Assembly: GCA_026168605.1 (NCBI GenBank)
Contig: JAPFDX010000032.1
Location: forward strand, 1-58,373
Origin: Roseburia sp.
Lineage (GTDB): Bacteria; Bacillota; Clostridia; Lachnospirales; Lachnospiraceae
DNA length: 58,373 nucleotides
Direction: 5' to 3'
The notes beneath the pieces were generated by a model, which did not search any database, was not told the origin of the DNA, and worked only from the letters and a program-made list of their open reading frames with translations. The position numbers and the translations under genes were made by a program. Shown here in pieces: positions 49,123-58,359 of this stretch (its first letter is position 1; every line of letters starts with the position of its first letter).

Positions 49123-50361
49123 ATGGACGTAAAAGAACGTTTTTTACACTATGTTTCTTACTGGACGACGTCGGACGAGGACAATCTGGAAAATGGAAGT
49201 CCCCGGATCCCGTCCAGCCACAGACAGTTTGATCTGGGGAAGGTTTTGGAGCAGGAGCTGCGCGAACTCGGTCTTAAAAATGTCACGCTGACCGACCACT
49301 GCTATGTGTACGGTCTTTTGCCTGCCACCGCAGGCTGCGAAAACAAAAAGTCTGTCGGATTTATCTCCCACATGGATACCGCGCCGGATTTCCCTGGAAG
49401 GGATGTAAAGCCCCAGTGTATTCCTGATTATGACGGCGGTGATGTTCTGCTCGCGGGAAGCGGGGAACATTTAAAGGTATCGGATTTTCCATCCTTGAAG
49501 GATTTAAAAGGAAGAACACTGATCACGACGGACGGTACGACCCTTCTTGGCGCGGACGATAAGGCGGGCATCGCAGAAATCATGACCGCGGTGGAGCAGA
49601 TCATCGCCTCCGGCAAACCGCACGGGGATATCTGGATCGGTTTCACGCCGGATGAGGAGGTCGGCTGCGGCGCGCATCTTTTTGATCTGGACTATTTTAA
49701 GGCAGATTTTGCATACACGCTCGACGGCGATTATGAGGGCGAGGTTGCCTACGATAACTTTAACGCCTCCAGCGCGGATTTCACGGTTTCCGGCGTCAAT
49801 GTTCATCCGGGTGAGGCGAAAGACATTATGGTAAATGCGGCGCTTGTCGCCTGCGAGATCCAGTCGATGCTCCCGGAGCAGGAGACGCCTGCGCATACCG
49901 AGGGCAGGGAGGGATTTTTCCACCTGACGGATATGAGCGGCGACGTCGCCTCGGCAAAACTCTCCTATATCGTGCGCGATCACGACAAGGCTTCCTTCGA
50001 GAGCCGCTTAAACAAGCTGCGCACCATAGAGGTCGAAATGAACCAGAAGTACGGACCAAAGACGGTCTCGCTTGCGATCACCCACTCCTATGCCAATATG
50101 TTAGAGGTCATCGACCAGCACCCGTATGTGGTGGAAATCGCAAAAAAAGCGATCAGTAACGCAGGCTTAGAGCCTCTTTCACGCCCGGTGCGCGGCGGCA
50201 CGGACGGGGCGAGATTAAGTTTTATGGGACTGCCATGCCCGAATCTTGGCACCGGCGGCTACGGTTTCCACGGTCCTTATGAGCACATCAGTGTCGAGGG
50301 CATGGAGACAGCCGTTAAAATTATTCAAAATATTGTAGCCATCATCGCGGAGGAGGCATGA
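49123..50361 (+). CDS. pepT: Peptidase T, 412 aa
   Basis: Aminotripeptidase of the M20 zinc family that finishes peptide breakdown in the cytosol. GFISHMDTAPDFPG (metal His and Asp, near residues 76-89), TTLLGADDKAGIAE (bridging Asp), GFTPDEEVGCGA (catalytic and metal Glu), and RGGTDGARLSFMGLP and FHGPYEHIS near the end. Length is standard. AGGAGG before the ATG. The MATE gene follows after 37 bases. Confidence 0.96.
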   Translation: MDVKERFLHYVSYWTTSDEDNLENGSPRIPSSHRQFDLGKVLEQELRELGLKNVTLTDHCYVYGLLPATAGCENKKSVGFISHMDTAPDFPGRDVKPQCIPDYDGGDVLLAGSGEHLKVSDFPSLKDLKGRTLITTDGTTLLGADDKAGIAEIMTAVEQIIASGKPHGDIWIGFTPDEEVGCGAHLFDLDYFKADFAYTLDGDYEGEVAYDNFNASSADFTVSGVNVHPGEAKDIMVNAALVACEIQSMLPEQETPAHTEGREGFFHLTDMSGDVASAKLSYIVRDHDKASFESRLNKLRTIEVEMNQKYGPKTVSLAITHSYANMLEVIDQHPYVVEIAKKAISNAGLEPLSRPVRGGTDGARLSFMGLPCPNLGTGGYGFHGPYEHISVEGMETAVKIIQNIVAIIAEEA

Positions 50362-50398
50362 TTTTCTGCGGGATGGTTCTTGTGATGAGGAGTTTATT

Positions 50399-51763
50399 AT
50401 GAGAACAAATGCAGCAGAAAAAACAAATGAAATTATCCACGGCGTGATCTGGAAGCAGCTTTTATTCTTTTTCTTCCCGATCCTTTTAGGCTCGTTCTTC
50501 CAGCAGCTCTATAATACCGCAGACGCAGTGATCGTCGGGCGCTTTCTCGGCAAGGAGGCTCTCGCCGCTGTCGGCGGCTCTGCCGGAATGATCATTGCCC
50601 TGATTGTCGGGTTTTTCACGGGTCTGACCTCCGGCGCTTCCGTGATCGTTTCACAGTTTTTTGGCTGCGGGGACAAAAAGGGTGTGAACAACAGCGTTCA
50701 CACCCTCTATGCCCTCTCGGTTGCAGGCAGCATCCTCATCACCATCATCGGTATTGCGACGACCCGTATGTCGCTTGCCGCCATGAATACGCCCCAAGAG
50801 CTGATGGAAGACTCCATCCTTTATCTGAATATCTATTATGGCGGTATTTTCTTTACGTTTATTTACAATACGGGTTCGGCGATTCTGCGGGCGCTCGGTG
50901 ATTCCAAACGCCCGCTCTATTCCCTGATCGTATGCTGCATCATCAATATCATCCTGGATCTGCTCTTTATCGGCGTTTTGGGGATGGGAGTTTCCGGCGC
51001 TGCGATCGCCACAGTCATCGCCCAGGCGATCAGTGCGTTTATGGTGACATGGTATCTCCTGCGCTCTCCGCATCTGTGCCAGTTTTCACTGCGCCGGATC
51101 CGCTTTCATGGCGCCACCTTAAGATCCGAGCTGCTCCTTGGGCTTCCGGGCGGAATGCAGTATGCCATGTACAGCATTTCCAATATTATCATCCAGGCGG
51201 CACTCAATACCTTTGGCACAGACACTGCTGCCGCGTGGGCTGCCTATGGAAAAATGGATTCTCTTTTCTGGATGGTCAGCAGCGCCTGCGGACTTGCCAT
51301 CACAACCTTCGTCGGTCAGAACTATGGCGCAGGGCAGATGCACCGTGTCAGAAAAAGCATCCGCGTCTGTCTCTGGATGGATCTGGGAGTTTCGGTCTTT
51401 ATGTCGCTGTTTTTTATCGTGCTACGCATCCCGCTGTTCCATATTTTTATCGACGACGCGGCGGTTGTCGAAATCGGAACGCAAATGCTCTGGATGATGA
51501 CGCCGTTTTACGCCACTTTCGTGCTCACGGAGGTCCTCTCCGGCGCGCTCCGGGGTATGGGTGATGTGATCATTCCGACCATCATCACGGTGGGAGGTAT
51601 CTGCGTCTTGCGTATTGCATGGATTTTCCTTGCTGTGCCGCTCTGCCCGACGCTGTCCTTTACCCTCGTCAATTATCCGCTCTCGTGGATACTGACGTCC
51701 GTGCTGTTTTTGATCTACTATATTTACCGCATGAAAAAAATGAAGTCGTTTTCGTCCCTTTGA
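50399..51763 (+). CDS. MATE family efflux transporter, 454 aa
   Basis: Twelve hydrophobic helices. The N-terminal half shows LFFFFPILLGSFFQQLYNTADAVIVGRFLG, the typical first-helix pair with NTADAVIVGR, and the second half repeats it from about residue 235 (ELLLGLPGGMQYAMYSISN). Cation-coupled export of drugs or metabolites across the membrane; DinF/NorM-like clade not resolved. Likely transcribed with pepT. Ribosome binding site GAGGAG. Confidence 0.93.
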   Translation: MRTNAAEKTNEIIHGVIWKQLLFFFFPILLGSFFQQLYNTADAVIVGRFLGKEALAAVGGSAGMIIALIVGFFTGLTSGASVIVSQFFGCGDKKGVNNSVHTLYALSVAGSILITIIGIATTRMSLAAMNTPQELMEDSILYLNIYYGGIFFTFIYNTGSAILRALGDSKRPLYSLIVCCIINIILDLLFIGVLGMGVSGAAIATVIAQAISAFMVTWYLLRSPHLCQFSLRRIRFHGATLRSELLLGLPGGMQYAMYSISNIIIQAALNTFGTDTAAAWAAYGKMDSLFWMVSSACGLAITTFVGQNYGAGQMHRVRKSIRVCLWMDLGVSVFMSLFFIVLRIPLFHIFIDDAAVVEIGTQMLWMMTPFYATFVLTEVLSGALRGMGDVIIPTIITVGGICVLRIAWIFLAVPLCPTLSFTLVNYPLSWILTSVLFLIYYIYRMKKMKSFSSL

Positions 51764-51798
51764 TTTTATTTTCAGAAATACAATATTTTTTCTTTTCA

Positions 51799-51827
51799 TT
51801 GCATATCTTCCGTTTCTCTTGTAAAAT
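51799..51827 (+). promoter_or_regulatory. Probable promoter of nrdAB
   Basis: TTGCAT (51799-51804) and TAAAAT (51822-51827), spacer 17 bases, 29 bases before nrdA. No NrdR boxes are obvious. Confidence 0.5.
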
Positions 51828-51855
51828 ATTTTCATCACCAAAAGGAGTGTTTGAA

Positions 51856-54363
51856 ATGCAGATTTTAAAGAGAAACGGTCTTTTTCAGGAATATGACCAG
51901 ACAAAAATTAAAAACGCGATTCAGAAAGCATTTCGTGGGATGGGGGAAACCATCTCCGAAGAGAACTTATCCCTTCTCCTTTCTGAAATTCAGGAACATA
52001 TTACGGACGGTTCCAGTGTGGAGCAAATCCAGGATTATGTGGAGGAAAGTCTGATGCGCCACGGTTATCTGAAGGTAGCAAAAGCCTACATTCTGTACCG
52101 CCAGCATCACGCAGAACTCCGCCAGGCGGTGGACGAGCTCACAGATCTCGTTCACGACCCTGCCCTGTCCCCACTGCTCGCCCGGATCCAGGAGGATTTT
52201 CCTGAGGATGTTTATTCGCTTCAGCTTCTTGTTTTAAAATTCCGCTCCTTCTATAAGGAAGATATGACTCTTTCCGAGGCGTATGCGACTCTGGAGCGTG
52301 CAAGCGTGGAACTGATCAGCAAGGACGCCCCACAGTGGGAAATGATCGCCGCGCGCTTCCTCTCTCTCGATCTGGAGCACCGGATCAGGGAACAGGAGGA
52401 GGCTTTGGGATTTTCGGACTGGTATGGAAAACTCTCATGGCTGACAAACGAAGGTTATATCGGAACCTTTCTTCTTGAGCATTACAGCCGCGAGGATGTG
52501 GAGGAACTCTCCTCCTTCTTAAAACCGGAGAGAAATCACCTCTTTAATTACAGCGGTCTGGATCTTGTCGCCAAGCGCTATCTGATCTGTGACCACAGTC
52601 ACCGCCTTCTGGAACGGCCGCAGGAGATGTTCATGGGAATTGCAATGCACCTTGCAATCCTGGAAAAAGACCGCGTCCACTGGGCAAAAGAATTTTATGA
52701 GATTTTGAGTACCCTAAAAGTCACGATGGCGACGCCTACCATGTCAAATGCGAGAAAACCATTCCACCAGATGAGCTCCTGCTTTATTGATACGGTGGAG
52801 GATTCACTGACCGGAATTTACAAGAGCATTGACAATTTCGCGCAGGTAAGCAAGCACGGCGGGGGCATGGGACTTTATTTCGGCAAGGTCCGCGCGAACG
52901 GCAGCAGCATCCGCGGCTTTGAGGGCGCTGCGGGAGGTGTGATCCGCTGGATCAAGCTGGTCAATGACACGGCGACCGCCGTCGACCAACTCGGCGTCCG
53001 TCAGGGGGCTGCGGCCGTCTATCTGGACGCATGGCACCGTGACCTGCCGGAATTTCTCCAGCTCCGCACAAACAACGGCGACGACCGCATGAAAGCCCAC
53101 GATATTTTTCCGGCGGTCTGCTATCCCGATCTGTTCTGGAAGCTTGCAAAAAATAATCTGGACGCAGACTGGTATCTGATGTGCCCGCACAATATCTATG
53201 CGGTAAAGGGGTATCATCTGGAGGACTTCTACGGCGAGGAATGGGAATCCCGCTACTATGACTGTGTGGCGGATGACCGCATACAAAAACGCATCATGAG
53301 CGTCAAAGAAATCGTGCGCCTGATCATCAAATCCCTTGTGGAGACAGGGACGCCGTTTGCCTTCAACAGGGACACCGTCAACCGCATGAACCCCAATGGA
53401 CATCAGGGGATGATCTACTGCAGCAATCTCTGCACGGAAATCGCGCAGAATATGAGCGCCATGCACGTGGAAGAACCGGAAACGATGCAGATCAACGGGG
53501 AGACTGTCGTGGTCCAGAAAACCAGACCGGGCAATTTTGTGGTCTGCAATCTCGCCTCGCTGACGCTCGGTCGCATGAATGTAACTGACGACAACGATCT
53601 GTGGCGCACGGTTTCCACCGTGGTCCGCGCCCTTGACAATGTGATCGATCTGAACTATTACCCGATCCCTTACGCGCAGATCACAAACCAGCAGTACCGC
53701 GCGATCGGTCTTGGAACAAGCGGTTACCACCATATGCTGGTCAATCAGGGATTTTCCTTTGAGTGTCAGGAGCACCTGGACTTTGCAGACAGCCTCTACG
53801 AGAAGATCAATTATTACGCATTGAAAGCTTCTATGGAACTCGCAGAGGAAAAAGGCTCTTACGATTATTTCGAGGGAAGCGATTTTCAGACGGGCGCTTA
53901 TTTTACAAAGAGAGATTATACTTCGCCCGAATGGCAGAAGCTGGCGGAGGAAATCCGCCGCAAGGGGCTGCGCAACGGCTATCTTCTCGCCGTCGCTCCG
54001 ACCAGCTCCACCTCCATCATCGCAGGAACCACGGCAGCCGTCGATCCTGTCATGAAAAAATATTTTATGGAGGAGAAAAAGGGGAGCATGATCACCCGCG
54101 TTGCGCCCGACCTGAACCAAAAGACGTTCTGGCTTTATAAAAATGCGCACCACATCGACCAGACATGGGTCGTGGACGCCGCAGGTATACGCCAGCGCCA
54201 TATCGATCAGGCGCAGTCCGTAAACCTTTATATCACAAATACATTTACCTTCCGCAGGCTCTTAGAGCTTTATATCCGGGCATGGGAAAAGGGCGTCAAA
54301 ACGCTCTACTATGTCCGCAGTCAGTCACTGGAGGTAGAAGAATGTGAGTCCTGCTCGTCTTAA
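51856..54363 (+). CDS. nrdA: Ribonucleotide reductase class Ia, alpha subunit, 835 aa
   Basis: Reduces ribonucleoside diphosphates. The N-terminal ATP-cone (residues 1-90, MQILKRNGLFQEYDQTKI) gives allosteric activity control. The barrel has the catalytic trio N524, C526 and E528 in SNLCTEI, and the redox cysteine in MSSCFIDTVED. Radical-relay tyrosines lie in TLYYVRSQSLE, and the C-terminus ends CESCSS, the pair that reduces the active site. Start is ATG 51856 after AAAGGAG; a longer frame overlaps the MATE gene. NrdB follows after 32 bases. Confidence 0.95.
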   Translation: MQILKRNGLFQEYDQTKIKNAIQKAFRGMGETISEENLSLLLSEIQEHITDGSSVEQIQDYVEESLMRHGYLKVAKAYILYRQHHAELRQAVDELTDLVHDPALSPLLARIQEDFPEDVYSLQLLVLKFRSFYKEDMTLSEAYATLERASVELISKDAPQWEMIAARFLSLDLEHRIREQEEALGFSDWYGKLSWLTNEGYIGTFLLEHYSREDVEELSSFLKPERNHLFNYSGLDLVAKRYLICDHSHRLLERPQEMFMGIAMHLAILEKDRVHWAKEFYEILSTLKVTMATPTMSNARKPFHQMSSCFIDTVEDSLTGIYKSIDNFAQVSKHGGGMGLYFGKVRANGSSIRGFEGAAGGVIRWIKLVNDTATAVDQLGVRQGAAAVYLDAWHRDLPEFLQLRTNNGDDRMKAHDIFPAVCYPDLFWKLAKNNLDADWYLMCPHNIYAVKGYHLEDFYGEEWESRYYDCVADDRIQKRIMSVKEIVRLIIKSLVETGTPFAFNRDTVNRMNPNGHQGMIYCSNLCTEIAQNMSAMHVEEPETMQINGETVVVQKTRPGNFVVCNLASLTLGRMNVTDDNDLWRTVSTVVRALDNVIDLNYYPIPYAQITNQQYRAIGLGTSGYHHMLVNQGFSFECQEHLDFADSLYEKINYYALKASMELAEEKGSYDYFEGSDFQTGAYFTKRDYTSPEWQKLAEEIRRKGLRNGYLLAVAPTSSTSIIAGTTAAVDPVMKKYFMEEKKGSMITRVAPDLNQKTFWLYKNAHHIDQTWVVDAAGIRQRHIDQAQSVNLYITNTFTFRRLLELYIRAWEKGVKTLYYVRSQSLEVEECESCSS

Positions 54364-54395
54364 GCCGGATTCACGCCATTTTTCAGGAGGAACAC

Positions 54396-55436
54396 ATGGA
54401 ATTACAAAAAAAGGCTCTGTTTAACGCACAGGGAGACACCGATGTGCGGAAACGCCGGATGATTGGAGGAAACACCACCAATCTGAACGATTTTAACAAT
54501 ATGAAATACACCTGGGTCAGCGCATGGTACCGTCAGGCAATGAATAACTTCTGGATTCCGGAGGAGATCAATCTCACACAGGACATCAAGGATTACCGCC
54601 TGTTGAAGGATGAGGAGCGGACTGCCTATGACAAGATCCTTTCCTTCCTCGTCTTTCTCGATTCGATACAGACGGCAAACCTGCCAAATATCGGGGAATA
54701 TATTACTGCAAATGAGATCAATCTCTGTCTGACGATCCAGGCGTTTCAGGAGGCTGTACACTCCCAGAGTTACAGCTATATGCTCGACTCCATCTGCTCT
54801 CCCTCCAAGAGAGACGAGATTTTGTACCAGTGGAAATTTGACGAGCACCTTTTAAAAAGAAACGAATTTATCGGCGAACAGTACAACGCCTTTTTAGAGC
54901 ACCGGGACAGAGAACATCTCGTGAAAACCATGATGGCAAACTATATCCTCGAGGGAATCTATTTTTATTCGGGATTTATGTTTTTCTATAATCTCGGGCG
55001 CATGGGAAAAATGTCCGGCAGCGCGCAGGAGATCCGCTATATCAACCGGGATGAGAACACGCATCTGTGGCTGTTCCGCAATATTCTCCTGGAGCTGAAA
55101 AAGGAGGAACCGGAGCTTTTTACCCCGGATCATGTGGAAGTCTACCGCTCCATGTTAAAGCGCGGTGTGGAGGAGGAGATCGCATGGGCAGAATATGTCC
55201 TCGGCGACCGCATCGAGGGTCTCACGATGGAAATGATCTCCGATTATATTCACTATCTTGGCAATCTCCGCGCCACCGGACTGAATTTTGAGCCGCTCTA
55301 TGAGGGATTTACCGACGTGCCCGAGTCCATGAAGTGGGTCAATGTGTACAGCAATGCGAACCTGATCAAAACAGACTTTTTCGAGGCAAAGTCAACTGCC
55401 TATGCAAAATCAAGCGCGATCGAGGATGATTTGTAA
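54396..55436 (+). CDS. nrdB: Ribonucleotide reductase class Ia, beta subunit, 346 aa
   Basis: Carries the metal-tyrosyl radical for NrdA. The ligand set is complete: D89, E119, H122, E186, E220 and H223, with radical tyrosine Y126 in EAVHSQSYSY. Length is typical. Class Ia requires oxygen for radical assembly, which is notable in an otherwise anaerobic gene set; nrdD/nrdG may exist elsewhere. Ribosome binding site AGGAGG. Confidence 0.95.
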   Translation: MELQKKALFNAQGDTDVRKRRMIGGNTTNLNDFNNMKYTWVSAWYRQAMNNFWIPEEINLTQDIKDYRLLKDEERTAYDKILSFLVFLDSIQTANLPNIGEYITANEINLCLTIQAFQEAVHSQSYSYMLDSICSPSKRDEILYQWKFDEHLLKRNEFIGEQYNAFLEHRDREHLVKTMMANYILEGIYFYSGFMFFYNLGRMGKMSGSAQEIRYINRDENTHLWLFRNILLELKKEEPELFTPDHVEVYRSMLKRGVEEEIAWAEYVLGDRIEGLTMEMISDYIHYLGNLRATGLNFEPLYEGFTDVPESMKWVNVYSNANLIKTDFFEAKSTAYAKSSAIEDDL

Positions 55437-55515
55437 ATTGCTGTGAAGATTCTTTTATTTCTACTCTGGTGTTTTTGAAATAGTTGTGCTATAATAGCTT
55501 ACGTGGTTGAAAAAT

Positions 55516-55592
55516 GTCGCTATAGCTCAGTTGGATAGAGCGACCGCCTCCTAAGCGGTAGGCCGGAGGTTCAAATCCTCTTAGCGACGCCA
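55516..55592 (+). tRNA. tRNA-Arg (CCT)
   Basis: A complete cloverleaf, acceptor GTCGCTA / TAGCGAC, anticodon loop CTCCTAA (anticodon CCT), T-arm GGTTCAAATCC, with CCA encoded at 55590-55592. The -10 TATAAT is at 55490-55495; the -35 is weak. Confidence 0.95.
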
Positions 55593-55601
55593 GCGAACAA
55601 T

Positions 55602-55640
55602 GCCGAAAGCCTTTATTTTCAAGGGTTTTCGGCTTTTCTA
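55602..55640 (+). terminator. Terminator after tRNA-Arg
   Basis: GCCGAAAGCC pairs with GGGTTTTCGGC (one mismatch, one G-T) and is followed by TTTTCTATT. Confidence 0.8.
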
Positions 55641-55690
55641 TTATTCAGATAGGAAACTTAATTACTTGCCAGTTTGTAAGCAATTAAGTT

Positions 55691-55719
55691 TTGTGATTTT
55701 ATAAGAGAAATGGTATAAT
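55691..55719 (+). promoter_or_regulatory. Promoter of the membrane protein gene
   Basis: TTGTGA (55691-55696) and TATAAT (55714-55719), spacer 17 bases. Just upstream, AACTTAATT (55655-55663) and AATTAAGTT (55682-55690) form an inverted repeat that could be an operator. Confidence 0.72.
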
Positions 55720-55767
55720 AAAAACAACACTTATAGCCGAAAAAATAAGAAATACCGGAGGATGAAG

Positions 55768-56778
55768 ATGGTCAAAAAAGCTTATAAAAAACTACTTTCC
55801 TATCCTATCGTCCGGATGAGCATAATCGGTATCCTTCTTACCATTTTTGTTTACCGCCTGCTTCTATTCGTGACCTATGGCGATGAATTCTCACAGACCG
55901 TTATAAAATGGATCTGTCTGGGGTTTGCCTTCTTACATATATCCATATTTTTGATCAGCATGATCCGCTATGTGACACAAGTTCAGAAAGCAATCCATTA
56001 CCTCCACACTCTCCCGGCTTATGCAAAAGAACGGCTGGAATACGATCTACAAACCGAGGATCGGCTGGATGATATGTATTTTACCAGTGAATTTCTTTTA
56101 ATATATCAGTTTCAGTTTAGAAAAAAACATGGTTTTGCCTGCATTCCTTATAAAGAGATAGCGGAAGTCAGGATCAGCCGCACGAATAAAAATGTTCTAG
56201 AAATTTTAAATTCACAGGGAGCGGTTTTGCACATGGCTGTTTTTCTCCATGCGTTTGAGGGACAACAGGTTGCTGAACTAAACCGAAAAATTTTCTCCCT
56301 GAAAAACAGGGAACAGGCTGTCAGGACAACCGAGGGGGAACAGGCTGTACGGAATTATATCGCAAAGCAGAAAATCAAAAAATCTCTGAGCGGTGTTCCC
56401 CTGATTGTTTGCGATTTTGTTACCATTATGGCATTTCTGTTTTCTATGGGAGTGGCGGAACATTATCGGAACGAAGTAAAACTTCTGGAGATAGATCATG
56501 CGTTAGAGTTCGCAGAAGAAGCATTCACTTACGGGGACGGAACCCTTTTGTTCTGGCCCAATCTGCAATTTTATGTAGTCATGTACGGGGCTATATTGCT
56601 GCTTTTGGTTTGCGGCACTATATTTGCCCGGAAAGTTTTCCGTGCAAAAGAAGATTCCTGCTCTGAGCGGGCACAAAAGATCCGGCTTCTGCTTTTTACC
56701 GCAGGCGAGATTCTGTTTATTTTGTTTATGGGACTTCTGTATACTTCTGATGTGCATACATGGGAACGGATGGTGTAG
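55768..56778 (+). CDS. Integral membrane protein of unknown function, 336 aa
   Basis: Two hydrophobic helices near residues 14-35 and 45-65, a cytosolic PH-like beta-rich middle (RLDDMYFTSEFLLIYQFQF, then IPYKEIAEVRISRTNKNVLEI, residues 95-180), and two or three helices in the C-terminal third (PLIVCDFVTIMAFLFSMG, YGAILLLLVCGTIF, LLFTAGEILFILFMGLLY). The middle part resembles YcxB-like or PH-domain segments of small membrane proteins. I start it at ATG 55768, six bases after GGAGG; the ATG at 55762 touches that site. Function unknown. Confidence 0.75.
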   Translation: MVKKAYKKLLSYPIVRMSIIGILLTIFVYRLLLFVTYGDEFSQTVIKWICLGFAFLHISIFLISMIRYVTQVQKAIHYLHTLPAYAKERLEYDLQTEDRLDDMYFTSEFLLIYQFQFRKKHGFACIPYKEIAEVRISRTNKNVLEILNSQGAVLHMAVFLHAFEGQQVAELNRKIFSLKNREQAVRTTEGEQAVRNYIAKQKIKKSLSGVPLIVCDFVTIMAFLFSMGVAEHYRNEVKLLEIDHALEFAEEAFTYGDGTLLFWPNLQFYVVMYGAILLLLVCGTIFARKVFRAKEDSCSERAQKIRLLLFTAGEILFILFMGLLYTSDVHTWERMV

Positions 56779-56984
56779 GGATTCTATTTGCTATTTTGAC
56801 AGAGAAGCGGATACAAAGATATGAAGCTGGCAGAACCAAGTATATGAAATTATTTTTTTGAATGGCTGCATGAGATGGAGCACCGGATAGGATATTCAAA
56901 ATTTGAAAAGTTTGAAGTGCTATAAACTAATATTGCTATGGATAGAGCAAATGATAAATCGGACGTTGTAAGGATGGTTATATT
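56779..56984 (+). other. Possible gene remnant
   Basis: One frame reads EWLHEMEHRIGYSKFEKFEVL, stop, TNIAMDRANDKSDVVRMVIL (about 56856-56977), which looks like the eroded end of a coding sequence in the same frame on both sides of one stop. No start or ribosome binding site is seen. Low confidence. Confidence 0.3.
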
Positions 56985-57924
56985 ATGGGAGCTTGGATAA
57001 GTAATGATTTTATTACAATTTCTGATGAAACAAAGATAAGTCATATTCATTATTTAGATGTTTTTAGTTATAAAGACATTGATGATAATTTTATTAATCA
57101 ACTAATTGAAGATGATAGAATTAAAACAATTCAAGTATCTAAAGCATTACCTAAAGAAGCCTTTTTTAAGATTGACTCTATTTTAGCAAGAAAACCTGAA
57201 TTAAATTTTAGAATTTATAATTTATATTATTATAATCGTTACGATATTTCTTTCTTAAAAGATATGCCACATTTACATAGACTTACTATTGACTGCCATC
57301 TAAGAGATTGGAATGATGAGATTGATTTTAATATTTTAACAGAATTAAACCTAAAACGTTTACACTTAAATGCCTTTGATTTAAAAGATTATTCTTTTAT
57401 TCAAAATTTATCTAAAGATATAGAAGAGTTACTTATTTTAGCAGATGGAATGAGTAGTTCGGTTAAATTTGATTGTAAATGGCTTTTACAATATGATAAA
57501 TTGAGAACACTTTGGTTAGGTAAAAAAGCAAAAAAGAATATTGAATGTTTGTCAGAAACGAAGTCATTAAGGTCTTTATCTCTTTAGAGGAATTAAATTA
57601 AAATCGTTTGATTTTTTGAAAAGTTTAGAATTAGAAAAACTTCAGTTATTATGGAATTCGAATAATGATTTAACTGATTTAAAAAACTTAAAATCTTTAA
57701 AAGATATAGGTCTATGGAGAATAAATAAATTAGACAATATTGATTTTATTAGTGAACTTGTAAATTTAGAAGTCATAAAGCTTCAAGATTTAAAGTATAT
57801 TACAGAATTACCCGATTTAAGTCGTTTAATAAAATTAAAAAAAATTGTTTTAGATGGTACATCAATAAAGATAGATAATATCGATGAACCTTATAAATCA
57901 ATGATAGAAAGATATTGGAGATAA
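56985..57924 (+). pseudogene. Leucine-rich repeat protein gene broken by a +1 frameshift
   Basis: The first frame runs for 200 codons from the ATG at 56985 (56985-57587) and ends SLRSLSL-stop at CTT TAG. Skipping one base at 57585 continues the same repeat pattern without a break (RGIKLKSFDFLKSLELEKLQLL) to a TAA at 57924, for a total of about 312 residues. Both parts have L..L..L.L leucine-rich spacing. Base composition is about 27% GC, far below the neighbours, a sign of transfer. Such genes accompany toxin or immunity clusters. Natural mutation, assembly error or programmed shifting at CTTTAG are all possible; the first is most likely. Confidence 0.75.
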
Positions 57925-57929
57925 ATAAC

Positions 57930-58359
57930 TTCCAGTTTGCTGAGTCAAAAGGAAATATATAACTCGAAATTTTCAATATATAAAATGGGAATGGACAAAA
58001 TGAGCATAAGCGGCATGAAGTTCAGAGAGACTTTGTTAGGTCAAATGAAGGACTATCTGGACGGAAGAATCACAAAAGAAGAATATTACAATCAAGCAGA
58101 ACCCTTTTATACTGAATACGCAAATACCTATGAAAATCCGCTGTTTCACAAGTGCTTTATGGATACAGTTCCAGACGCTTGTTTGTTTTATATTGATGAG
58201 CCTGGGCTGACTCCAAAAATAAAAGAATCGAGATTCCATGAAGCATTGCAGGAAGCGTATGTGACCTTGGAGAAACTGTGATGTGGAGTAGAGATTTTAA
58301 TATAGTTTATTAAAATATTAAGGGGCATATGATACAAGAGGACATCATATTCCAGTTTG
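57930..58359. repeat. Short direct repeats flanking the last gene
   Basis: TTCCAGTTTGCTG at 57930-57942 and TTCCAGTTTGTTG at 58350-58362 (12 of 13 identical). A related GCCAGTTTGTAAG lies at 55669. They may mark where cassettes recombined. Confidence 0.4.
57985..58281 (+). CDS. Small acidic protein, immunity-like, 98 aa
   Basis: A compact helical protein, MKFRETLLGQMKDYLDGRITKEEYYNQAEPFYTEYANTYENPLF, ending EALQEAYVTLEKL. I do not recognise a named family; size and acidic character fit immunity proteins at polymorphic-toxin loci. The start is uncertain: ATG 57985, 57991, 58000 or 58015, none with a strong ribosome binding site, and an upstream TTG at 57937 is also in frame. It follows the frameshifted leucine-rich gene and is flanked by TTCCAGTTTG repeats. 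Confidence 0.6.
   Translation: MGMDKMSISGMKFRETLLGQMKDYLDGRITKEEYYNQAEPFYTEYANTYENPLFHKCFMDTVPDACLFYIDEPGLTPKIKESRFHEALQEAYVTLEKL

Noticed and set aside
52804-54201. Minus-strand frame of 465 codons opposite nrdA
   Set aside because: Shadow of nrdA; no family pattern and no ribosome binding site.
57579-57590. Programmed +1 frameshift as in prfB
   Set aside because: CTT TAG matches the slip site in part, but the stimulatory Shine-Dalgarno spacing is wrong and the gene is a probable acquired remnant; kept as a weak alternative.
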